Below, piece by piece: positions 45,515 through 57,700 of a stretch of 64,000 nucleotides of DNA; positions within the stretch are counted from its first letter, which is position 1; the number at the start of each line of letters is the position of its first letter. The stretch is taken from assembly GCA_013398275.1 (NCBI GenBank), contig VZSE01008348.1:434001-498000 (forward strand), written 5' to 3'. This DNA comes from Promerops cafer. Its lineage: Eukaryota > Chordata > Aves > Passeriformes > Nectariniidae. A program made the translations under genes and the position numbers. Under the pieces are notes generated by a model. It was not told the origin of the DNA and ran no database searches. It saw nothing but the letters and a program-made list of their open reading frames with translations.

Positions 45515-46945
45515 TTTCCCTGATTCCACTATAAATTTCCATTTATATTGCACAATGGAATATAAATGAGTGTTATAAACTAAATTTAGCTTTTGCAAAA
45601 ACTCAACAGAACCCTCCAGTGAAGACTTTTTCCTCAACGCCAAGGGAGGGTTCAGCTGCCACAGAGCACTTGCTAAAGACACTTAAACTGTGGGAGCCCT
45701 CTCCTGGCTGGGCAGTAGCTGTCTCGCTGTCTGTGTCTAGACAGTGATGTTTGAAGGATCATAGTGCTGCTGTGGTTTTCCCAAAAAAGATAAATGAGCA
45801 GAACTTGCACTCAAAGAAGCCTTCTGGATTATAAACAGGGGTTTAAAGCCAAATTTTTCTTTATTGACTGGTCAAGGTGTAGCTGTTTCTGCTGTAATGA
45901 CAGTGGGTAAAGCAGCGTTTGCAGACAGACCAGAAAGGGTTGGGCATTATACTCAGAACAGGTATAATGTCAAGTGGAGCAAAACAGTGACTGAACCTTC
46001 CTTTCTCCATTAAGAAAGGGTTCAACTTTTATGTGTTTTGTCTTTAAAGTATTGTTTGAATACAGAAAAGCATTGTTTAGCCACAACAGGCTAAGTTAAT
46101 AAAATAAAACATTTTTTAAAGGAGCTGTGTGTGGAGTTGTGCTCCCTGTCCCTAAGCTGTGCCACAGCTTAGGGACATGGCCAAGAAGGGGGAGTGCTGT
46201 CAGGCCGTGCTTTACCCAGCCCTTGGCTGAGGGACAGGCAGAGCACTGGCAAACACCACTTGGTGTGACACCTGTGACATCCTGTTACAACAGTTGTACT
46301 CCGTCCATGAGCACTTGGAATTCCTCACTTGAGCTTGTTCTGCAGGAAGTGGGGATTGACAAGCACAGAACAACAGCATTCAAAATGAGCTCTTGAACTA
46401 TAAGGTGTGCCTGACTCAACAAAATAATAATTTTAATTGCTTACACAGTTCAAGTCTGCTGCCCTTCTGGCCCTAGAACCATCACCAGTTCACTGCCCAA
46501 GGCCAGGAATTGAGTGCCACTCAGCCTAAAAAATCCCAACTAAACCAAAAATGCATTAACAAGTTCTGTTATTAAACACAGTAAGAATTATAAGGATGTC
46601 CATACATACCTTCTGAAGGGTTACAGCCACTTAAGGATGACTTAGTATAAAAAGTCAGATCCATAGAGTGAACCACTGAGATCTAAAATTAGTGCCTACA
46701 AAGAAATCTGCAAACTTCTGAAATCAAGATCTCAGGTATTTTTTCAGGCACAGTGAAAAATCAGTAAGATTCATTGTATAGGGTGAGTTGGGTTTTGGCT
46801 TTATTTGTTGTTTATTTGGGTTTTCCTTTGTTGTTTTGATGAAGTTTTTTAAATGAAGCAACTTAGATGCTGTATCTAGCACAAAAAGCTTTCAATGTTC
46901 TTCAAAATCCAAAGTTTGCTAGTGAAGAGGTACAAAAAAGTGACT
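45515..46945. other. Convergent PHF11/RCBTB1 intergenic stretch
   Basis: No gene-like frame is seen. It holds the tandem AATAAA copies at 46098-46108, the palindrome at 46148-46176, and minus-strand AATAAA copies (TTTATT at 46800 and 46811) that could extend the RCBTB1 3'UTR. Confidence 0.5.
46148..46176. other. Perfect 13-bp inverted repeat with 3-base loop
   Basis: GTCCCTAAGCTGT, a GCC loop, then ACAGCTTAGGGAC. The two arms are exact complements. It sits about 40 bases after a pair of overlapping AATAAA signals in the gap between two convergent genes. Confidence 0.9.
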
Positions 46946-46951
46946 TTTATT
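46946..46951 (-). terminator. RCBTB1: RCBTB1 candidate poly(A) signal
   Basis: TTTATT on the plus strand is AATAAA on the minus strand, about 790 bases after the RCBTB1 stop. It is the nearest clear hexamer I found; others lie further on at 46811 and 46800. Confidence 0.5.
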
Positions 46952-47739
46952 ACATGTAGTTTTAATTTAGACAGTAATTAAAAGCAAATCCCACCCAGCT
47001 TTCCCTTCCCCCTCCAAAGGAACCAACATAATCTGAAGTCACTGAAGAGTGGAATTCTTTCCATTAAGCATTATAAATATTGCGTGAACAGATTACACAG
47101 AGTACACATTACAACTTATATTAAAATATACCCAAATATAGAGATTTACTTCAAATTAGTTTTCCTAGTAACTCCTTTCTTCAAAGTCACCTGTGTAGGC
47201 TTTGAAGATACATTATTTTGCACACTTGAAGCACTGGATACACTTGGTTAATTTTACACAGCAAATGGCCAATTCATTCACAATCATGCAAATGCAGGAA
47301 GAGATAACCATGCCATTTGCTTCTCTATAATCCCAGGGAGTTAATGATTTCAGTGACATCATTTCAGTGGCTCAGGTCAAACTATTTTCCAACCCCAAAC
47401 AGTAAACTGGAAATATGAGCAGGCGGTGCTAGAACGGAGATTTCCTAGGCTGAACAGGCAAGTCTGGAACACTGGCCAGAATCCTTCCCACACTGCAGCA
47501 TTTCCTCTCTGCCTGAAACCTTGAGCTGGTTCCACCATCCAGGTTTGTTAAATGCAACTGAGTATTTTGCTTGACATTTTTACAACAGTTCACTCTTAAG
47601 CGCTGAAAACATTTGTTTCCACTGTGGCCTTTCAGGTCCTGTGGTGGAAGAGACCACGTAACAATTGCCTGGACCCACACAGTTAGGTTGTAGCTGGAAA
47701 AAGAACCCTACAAACACCTTGACTTACATCCTCATTTTT
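46952..47739 (-). other. RCBTB1: RCBTB1 3'UTR (proximal part)
   Basis: Non-coding sequence follows the RCBTB1 stop, bounded downstream by the candidate poly(A) signal. No repeat is recognised in it. Confidence 0.6.
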
Positions 47740-47880
47740 TCAGTTCTTGAAGGCTCCACATTTACTGGCTTTAGCAATGAATTCCTTTAGCAGGGGACCA
47801 TCCATTTGCCAAAATGCTGTAGTTTGTGTCACTTCTGTCAAATGATTGACACAAAACTTAAAGCAGAATTCCTCTAAGTC
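47740..47880 (-). CDS. RCBTB1: RCBTB1 last coding exon (stop TGA)
   Basis: It reads DLEEFCFKFCVNHLTEVTQT and onward to KASKCGAFKN, with TGA at 47742-47740. It is nearly identical to the human C-terminus. Confidence 0.97.
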   Translation of the reverse strand, partial: DLEEFCFKFCVNHLTEVTQTTAFWQMDGPLLKEFIAKASKCGAFKN

Positions 47881-50800
47881 CTAAAGAGGAGGGGAAAAAA
47901 AAGAAAAAGTGTTATCTTCGCTTTCAATCACAGAAAATTTCATTGAGGCACAAATGCCTGTTTATGTTTTCTTTTTGCAGCAAATTAGACAAACACACCC
48001 AGTGGATCTCAGTGTTTCCCCCCAACAGTCACTATGTAAATGCAACAGAAAATAATGATTCTACCCACATATGTCACTACGTAAATGCAGTTACAAGGGG
48101 AAGTAACCAAAATTTGTTTCTCACTATACAGCAGCAGTCACAAAAAACAGCTGTTCTGAGCAATATATATTTTAAGTTCTCACACTTGAAGGGTTTCGTC
48201 TGCATTCTCTGACAACTTTGAAACTCCAATATAAATAGGAGATCTTGGAGTAATGATGTATAACCAAGAAGGTGGATAAAGAAAATTCAGCTCTTTCATT
48301 TCACAATATAAACAAATCTATTTGTAAGGTTGCTTGACATCCTTTCTGCTTATTGAAGGGCTTAGCTAGAACCTTCAAGTTCCATGTCTCCAGGCTCAGT
48401 GCACATGTATCCTGACTGGATAGTTTGTACAGCAAAGATTAGGCAGCAGGTCTTTCTGTGCATTAGAAACAGGCTCATGCTACAAAGTACTTCACAGGTC
48501 TCCCCAATGTGATTCAAATGCAGTACTGGAGCACAGTGCAGCACAGCAATTCTTGCAGAAAGTGGGCTCTGGATATTTGAGTTTACTTGGAAGTGCCTCC
48601 CATGTAATAATTAGAAAAGCCTCACAACCATCATTACACCCAGGTGATGTCAGACAGAGAGGATGCCTTAAAGAACCCAAAAAAAAGGCACAGTCCTTGT
48701 CAGTGTAAGGTTCCCCACAGAACACTTCCCACTCAGATTATTTCCAACTCCTCCTTTGAGGAGGAAATCTACTCTGTGGTGCAGATCTAAGCTGCTCTGA
48801 GGAGGATGCCGCAGCCCTGACAAAAGGGCAAGTCCCCACACTGTTCTAATTTCTTTATTAGATCTTTGTAGGACTCTGTATGTGAGAACACACCCTTCCT
48901 TGGCTGCTCAGCAGACTGGGCACTGCAGGAAGGCATAACAAACTTGCAGAACTCTCTAAGCCCCATGAGGTATGAAAGACTGAATAATATTCATGTTTTG
49001 TCTTAAGGTCAATATTGAAACTAGAGCAACGGTGTGTGCCAGTGACACTTCTTGACACAACAATAATATAAAAATATGTCCTGGCCTAAAACCAGGCATT
49101 CTGAAGCTGCAGATCTTGACTTGTGTGGCATCTGTGCAACAAAAAAAGACAAGCTTATTAGAACTGAACGCTGACAGTTGTGGGTTTTTTTAACAACACA
49201 ATTAACTAGTATTTTAAAGAAAATTACATCATACACATTACAATATTTTGCACTGCTTTATTAAAAACTTCATATTCCAAGTCAATGCAACAGAAGCATA
49301 CAATAAACAGAATTATTGTAGTATTAGTAAGTAACTTTGGAAAATCTAAAGTTCTGTATAAAAAGAAAGGCTGAGTTTCATTTGCAGATGGATGAGATCC
49401 CAGCAAACTGTACTTAATATAGACTGAGGTGAATAAAGGCACAAGGTACAGCTAAGGATTATTTTAAAAGCTACAATGAGAAGCTAGCCCTGACCTAATT
49501 TTAGCCACTTCAGTCAGTCACCAAAAGAAACTGCAGGAGTTTCATGTCATGGAGGTATTTTAAATTAGTGAAGCAGCTTCTTTTAAGTGGTGTCGTCCAG
49601 GCACACATCCCCCTGAATGAACTATATCAGCCAAGCAATTCCAAGCCTCCTGCCAGCATTGCAGCATGTAAACCAAACTTCTTGTTAAAGCCCAACTCTT
49701 CAGAATCACTCATTCTCTCCTGGAAGCAGCATTGAAGCCTATGGTTCTAACTTCACTTAGCTAGGGAGGTACAGGTGAGGCAGAGTCACTGGATTTGTTA
49801 CAGCCCTTACAAGCAGAGTCAATCACACACTGAACACCCATCCTGCAAGCCATCTTTGGAGGCTAAAATATGGGAATCTTCCTATTTTTTATGAACTTCT
49901 ATCAATGACATCAGTATTCACAGTAGATCAGAAGCCACTAACACAGCCTTGGGGTAAGATCTGTCAAACAAGCATCACACTTCAAGGTTCTGAAATAAGT
50001 TAGGGCAACCTGCATGCCAGCTGCTGGAAATTAAGAAAAAGCAGTAAGTTGATTTACTGAGTACCAAAGAACTGCTTTATAAGCGTAAGTAGCAAGTTCA
50101 AAACCAACCAGCTGCAAAGTTGCCAACACAATGCACAGATACTACTGAACACAAACAGCCAAAGCAAGCCCAGGAATACTTCCCAATTAGTTCCTAAAGC
50201 AGCATGTTAGGGATCTAGTAGTGAAGTCAGACATTTCACAGCAAGGAGTTTTCACTCCCCCTTTCACACACAGTTGCTCTGTCTTCAAAGTTCATAAGGC
50301 CTGTGAAGCAGTTCTTATCCTGACACTTCATTAGCATACTCTGGAAACTGGAAGTGTATTTGTACCTAACAAAACAAAAAAGCCAAAAAAACCCCACCCC
50401 ACCAACCAAAAAAAAATTCCAAATGCACTCAATCCCCAACCTACCACCATGTCATCACACATAACACACAGCTTTACAAGTAAGTAACTTAAGGCTTAAA
50501 AGCCTGCTTTTCATTACGTTACTTCTTTCTATTTAAACCCTCCCCTCATTTTAGAGTTAGTGTTTCCAGCCTCAGAAATATCTGTGTGTACTAGTTCACC
50601 TTCCCAGTACTGGTTTATGGGAAAAAACTAAAATTAAAAAAAATAGATACAAAACCTGCATTTGCCATGACATGTAAGTCCAACATTCTCAAATTCTGAA
50701 AATGGCAAATATTAAATGAAAGTAAGAGAGAGCTTATATGAAAATGCAACCAGATGCTTTTCTCTGTAGTTTAAGTTAGGAAGCAGCCACCCATTTAAGA

Positions 50801-51765
50801 GATTGAACTTTAGAAGTTTACCTCTGCATCATATCTGACAGCAGCAGAGAGCAATGAAAATGCATTTTCCACAGTAATTCCTCTCTTGATAATGTGCTGA
50901 CATAGTTTTTTCAGTCTGTTTTCACAGTATGAAGTAGCCAAATCCAAAAGCCCTGCAATTAAAACATCATCATATCAGTCCGTTGTAAAATTACCTCTGC
51001 TCTTTCAACATCAGTTTCTGCTCCTGCAAAGCTGTGTATCTCTATAATGTGCTTTTTCCAAGTAGGTTACTATTCAGAAAATGCAGATTAAAGGCAAAGA
51101 AAGGCTTTTTATTACCTCATTCTGCACTCCTGTTAATCTCTCTAAATATGAAAGCTGTCCTACTGACTTGCATACCTCATGGCAGGCACTATAACATGAG
51201 TAAAAAACTACTATTGTCAAGAAATGGGCTTGAATTACAGCTTGCTGTAATTGCTCTGCTGTCCAAGTTTCCTCCCCATTAGATCTATTGAGATTCTTTG
51301 ATAGTATGCCAAACAGTAACTAACTCAATTTAGTAAAATATGCAAGTATTTTCACCCAGAGAAATAGCTTCTCTCCCAACTTTGACCAAACTGTTCATAG
51401 TTTATTTCTGAATACACACCATTTTTGCTGTAGTTAAGTTTGCTACAGCAGCATTTTAAAGACAGCTGAATTAATCACCATTAAAATGCATTATAGGCTA
51501 GACTAGAAGCCTGTATTTAGTCACTTATTCTGCATGCCCTGCCCCAGGTTTTTTGGATGCTGCTTTCTGACACATCAGCAGTACCTATTGCATCTTCAGG
51601 TGGGAGGTCAACACTGTCCGTGTACAAGTACTCGAGAAAGGCACGATACACAGGGTAGGAAAACTGGTCTATTTCTATCACCTCCTTCATGTCCTCATTC
51701 CAGTATGACTGGAACATGGTTCTGAAGTGCTCACACCTAGGAGACAGAGACATCATCTGGAACAC

Positions 51766-51796
<31 letters not shown>

Positions 51797-54700
51797 AATG
51801 TTACATTACAGTCCCCCTGAAACACGTATTTGGGGCTCTCTGCAATACTCACAAATATTTTACCAGGGCCAGCGGTCACATTCTGGTTCCTGACACTGTA
51901 GACTTCATTATGCATTTAAATAAAACTCTCATTTTGTCCATGCTACAGAAACATCTGTGTATACACTGCAACCAGACCAACTTAACAGAATTTATTATCC
52001 CAGGAAAAACAGGCTCAGTGAAAAATGAATCGGGACCACCCCTTTTACAATCACTTCATTTAAATCTATTATGGATACATAAATGCTACCTACTACAGGT
52101 TTAGGGGTCCCTCCTTCCCTCTTACTTTTTTTTGCCCCTTTGATGATATCCTAAGAGTTGGTTCTGTACAAATAAGAGCTGTGAAACACGACCACTACCT
52201 GATTTTCAGAACAGCTTTGTGGACATGGATATACTTTCCATCCACACGGAACTTCAGGTCTGAGGTTTCTGGGCTGTCAAACTCTTTCTTCAGAGACTCT
52301 GCTACTGTTAAAAAGTCTTCATGCTCTACAGAAACAATATCAAAACAAACAAACAAAACAAGATGTTAAAAGCATCTTAAATATAACAGACACATCACTA
52401 ACTAAAGCTAGCAACTCAACTAAGAGTGTATCAAGGAAAACACATCCATGTCAGGGATCCATTGGCTTAAGCAGCAAAATGGGAGGGATTAATTAATCCA
52501 ATAGCATTTCCTGTTGGGAAAGGCTGCTCCACAACAGCTACAGGCAGCAGTGGTCAGCAGTTCCCATTCCATCCCATTGCACAGAGGCAGCACAGCACTA
52601 AGGGAAGTACCTGGAGAACTCCATGTGGGCACTACCCATGAGATTCCCAGCCTCTGGGCAGCTCAGCTCTGCCCCCTGACCCGCACAGTGCTGCTAATGC
52701 GAGTCTGCAACACCCCTGAACTCCCTGGGGACGTGGCCTGCAGCACCCAGCCACACTGACACGGTGTGGGCTGGGCCTAAAAGGAAAACAGGTCACCACA
52801 TGGTCACCTCTCTGTGCTGGCAGATTGGATACAGCCTGCAGGCTGATGAGGTCTTTGCCAGGGCTCGTTAACATGAACTATCACTGACACCAATTACTCA
52901 GTTTATGAGTCAGTTATAACAACACAAAATCCAGCAGCAGTGCTGCTGAAGGTACAAACAAGGACACAGAACCTCAGCAACTCTGAAAATAGATTAAAGC
53001 AGAGATACCACAGCTCTCTCTGTTGAGGCCTATGGCACTGGTCCCACAGAGGTCCCACTCTGTGTCTCCAGAAATCATACACGAGTTGCAGCACAAGTTG
53101 TCTGAGGCTTTTGGTAAAGCGAGGCATCTGAAGTTTTAGAAAACCTAATTTAACCCATTATTTTGATGCATCTCAGAAGTATGTTTCCAAGCACATGGCT
53201 TCTAAGAAGTGAAGCATGGAAAAGAAAAAGAAATGGATTTCTACTAAATGGGATGCAATCTGTCTCCTGTGTCCCACAGGACTGCATAGTGTTCATCCAC
53301 ATACAATCTACACACCACTCTTCACCATTCGGGACATTAAATTATTTCATATTTCAAAAGAAATACTGCTGGAGCAAACTACTCAGAACTGGCAAGTCAC
53401 TCCTGTGCCCGGAAGACATTCCTCTGATTTATACAAATCACCGACAGAAACTGCATCTCCTCTGGCCCAACTAAACAATGCTTCAATCCCTCTCCACTTG
53501 CTCATGTGATCTTTTTTTGCTAGGTCATGAGCTTAGCTTAAGCTATGCAGATCAACTTTCACTCCAAATACTTTCAGCCCTGCAAAAAGGCTGCAGATTT
53601 GTATTTCACCACAGCCAATCCTGAGTGGCTGATTCATTATTTGGCAGGGACATCGTAACTGTAAGTAGAACAAAAACCTTTACACATAGTTAGCTCTCCC
53701 TAAGAAAACAAAACAACACAAAAAAACCCAAACAAATTAAAAAAAAAGAAAGAAAAAAGAAGGGTTTACTCCTATGTGATTAAAACAGGTGGGAAAGGAA
53801 AACATGCATATGGAAAATGTAGATTTAAAACTGCCCACAGAATTATTTTGATTTAAATATTCAGGAAGATTGCCTGAATAAGTGGGGAAGAATCCCCAAA
53901 GGCTAAGAGGAATTAAAGTGCAGGTAATAGAGGTCAGACACCTGGCTATACTCAGCCCAGGAATATCTCATAAAAACCAGAAACTTGAAACCAGGGAGAG
54001 ATGTCATTTAAACAGCTCTCACTAATAGCAAAAGGCAACAGACTGGACAACCATGAGACCTCCACAAGTGTGGAGGCAAGAGAGAACAAGACCAGCACAT
54101 ACTGCAGAGGATCAGATAATGGAGAAAGTGACAAATGGGATAAAAACAGACTTAGATTTACTCAGGAGCAGAATGAAGTTAATCTTCTCTCTTTAGTAAC
54201 TCTACTCAGTTCTCCCCTACAGGTGAGATGCTGTTACCTGGACCTCTACAAATGTGCTAAATGAGAAGCTAACACAGAGGAAGCTGGGTTAGGACAAGCC
54301 AAATGCAACAGTCAAGTCTGAGAGACTTTACTGGAGAGAGGTTACTTAGGATGAGATCCATCGCTCCCCAAAAACAACTCCATACAGAGACTAACAAAAT
54401 TAGGGTCTGTTGTCAATATGAAAATAGATTAGATGTCCTAAGAGATCTTGAGAACTGACGCAGCAGATGTAAGATGAAACATCCTTATTTTTTTGAACAT
54501 GAAAACACCTTCATGTTTTCCAGGAAGTGCAAGCTAATCCCTTTATATCCTATTTGGGGTCAAATAAGAATTAGCAGCATGTGGATCAAAGAAAAATCAG
54601 GAAAAAAGGTTTGGGCTTATTTGTTGGACACAGAGACTGCATCCAGAGTAATCCAAGGCAGTATAAGAAGAGAGTTCCAACAGAAAAAGCAATTATATAG

Positions 54701-57700
54701 GAGTCTTGTTTCACAGGAACTATTATTTATAGGCCTGCCCGTCTTTGAGGAAAGTCAAACTAAATAGACTTGAGACAAATTGTCTCATGAAATGAAAACT
54801 TGGAATTCTGTTACTTTCAAAACAAGAAAACACAGGGAAGAGATTTGCTACTAATGAGGGGAAAGCTACAGACAACACTTAAAATCCAAAGTTGTTAGAT
54901 ACCAAAAAAAACAAGCCTCAAGAGTAGTCTTCCAAGCAGGAATAGTTTTAAGAAGAAAATATCCCCAAAGTTTTGTTAAATGACTCAGTATTCCTTCCTG
55001 GACCTGAGCTGGAGTTCAAACAACACAAACATAAGAAATACACAATATTCATCGTGCAATGGTAAAACAGGGTTTGCTTTGGATGTACGCTGGCAAACAA
55101 TCTTGTTAACCCTACCCTGGATCTGCAGCTGCTGAAATAGACTGTTTTCCTCAGAAGGAAGAAACAACTAGCTGCTGAGTTGCCAAGCTTCCCTCCTTGA
55201 AACGGGAGCCTGCCAGGGAAGCGGTATGCTGTACTAACCACTGATGGACACAGGGACTGCGGGAGCTGGAGCTCACCTACGGAGAGCAGGCGCCACATGA
55301 CGGCAGGGGTGGCGAAGCAGGCGAACACGTCGTCGGTGCAGGCAAAGTGGGTGAGGTGGGGGAAGGTCACGGACTGGCCCCGGCACTGGCCCCACATGTA
55401 CACCTGGCCACTCTGGGTCTTGGCCGCCGACGTGTGCGCAGAGTGGCAGGCGGCGATCTCCACAACCCTGCGGGCACAGGAAACACGGTAAGGCACTCGC
55501 AGGTGCGGAACCCAGGGACCTCCCCAAGGCCTCACCAAAGTAACAGCCAATCCAACTATGCAGCAACTTGGGGTTTTTTTGTACTTGGGTTTTTGTCCTG
55601 CAGAAATGTGATACTGCTTGAACAGGTATACTGTAATCAGATACTGCTTTAACTATGTCATTCTTATCAACTGACTTTCCTCCTATTTTTTCATAACCAT
55701 GGAAAAGGGGATGAAGGAAAAACAAATTTTGTTTTTTCCTCCCTTAAAACCAACACACATCAGAAACTTATTCTCAAGAAGAAATTTCTTCTACCTCCTT
55801 TTAATTTGATATTTGTAGGTTGACAGCGATCTGACCCACTGCCTGTACTTCAGGCCTGTTATTTTGCTTTAAACTTACTTGCCTCAACACTGAAAATAAA
55901 CATGAAACACAGTGCTTCATTTGAGGGGAATGAACCCTTTAAGACCTATGGTTTTATTAAGTAAAGTCTACAGAGTCCTTTCACCCACCTCACACAGTTT
56001 TTTAAAATACTAAAGCTGCTGATGCTCACTTATCTATCCTGTTCTCCCATTGCTCAGGCAATCCCTAGATTCTTATCTGAAACACTGCAAGAACTGAAAA
56101 GGAACACAATTCCAATTAAAACACCACAAAGACATTACCAGAGTTTCTGTGCATGGGATAAGCAAAACAGGGAGGTTCCTGTGTTCAAAATAAAAGCTAT
56201 GCTTTCCTGTTTTTTCTCTGTGGTAAAAACACATCAGAGGATTTCATGCTTTTGTGCCAGAAACACATCAACCAGGACAAACAAATATATTTCCAAGCAA
56301 TCTAAGAATATACACACAAAAATGTGTGTTCCTTTACAGAACAATAGCCATGAAGAGTTAGATTTTTAGGCAAAAAAAAATTTTAGCACAATGTTCATAT
56401 TTTAAGTGCAAAAATTATTTCAAGATGAAATTACAAGAACTGACATCACTTTCAGTATATGTATCAATAATTTCTGGCAGACAAAAAACCGATTGGTTGT
56501 TTTACACTACTATCAACTTACAAACCTCTACATAACATCTCTAGAAGACACATCATAGAGTATTTATTTTAGGGACAACTTACTTTTTATCACAGCTATC
56601 AAGCTAAACTACTTCCTTCTCCAAACCTTTTCTTAGCAGAACAGATTCTTCTTTTTACAGACTATACTACACTTCAGCAGTACAGCAGAACATGTACTAC
56701 AGCACACGTATGGTACATGTACACCTACTCACAGTACATGTACAGGGTAACATGTTAAGCATGCATTTAACACCAAAATTCAGGAAGCTGACCTTCACAG
56801 CTGTTCCTCCAAGCTAACACAAAATAAAGCCTAAACATTCCTTACAAGCTGTATGTGCAATATTTTTCAAGACAGCACCAAATGAAACTTCCTAAGTAAC
56901 TGCTGCCAGCATTAAATATAAACGACAAAAGAATTTCATAAACTAAAAGATCAAGAGCAGCAGTAATGTGCTTCATGGGAAATGACAGCTCACCCACTTT
57001 TAACACTGTTTCCAAGGGAGCCAAGTCAAGCAAGATGAGTAAGTTCAAGTGACTTATCTCTCCCTTAGATCCCAAGCAGAAGTTCTATGGTATATTCCCC
57101 CTCCTTCATCCTTTGAATAAATACCAGTTTTATTATAACCCCATGCTTGAGTTCACACACAGTTCTAAATGCAATGGTTCCCCTTAGTTCACTCATGAAA
57201 TAAATCACTAACAAAACCAAGTTATCTATCTGCAAACACACACATTTCTGTTTCACTGCTTTTTAAAGAATATTTAATTTTCCTTTGCTAGTGTCAGTTC
57301 CTTCAAAGACAAACCAGACCCACTTTAGTGGTTTTTATTGTGATAGTTCCTTTCTTCTTTCCCGTCCCCCCGTTTTTTAAGCTCATAAACATTCTCAACA
57401 CTGTGAAGCTTTTAATTTAATGCTAAGTGGGAGAAACAACAAAAAATAGGTACGACTTCCTCAATGGAGGAGAAAAACCAAGCACAAGTGTCTCCTAGTT
57501 AAGAAGAGGTTGCAAATTAAGAGACCTGTAGACCAAGACAAGGTACATTAATCTGTAGGTGTACACAAGGGCCCAGAGAATGGGACTGAGGTCCACATTT
57601 GTAGGTGAGCAGAGAAAGAGGTATCCCCAAATATGAGGATGATGAAAGGGTCATGAAAGATGATTGACAAGGGTTAATTCCATTCTTTTATGAGTCCAGG

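Noticed and set aside
54948..55276. Minus-strand frame continuing past the RCBTB1 exon at 55277
   Set aside because: It is intron read-through. The real donor is at 55276, and the next exon (52325-52199) restores the conserved protein in phase.
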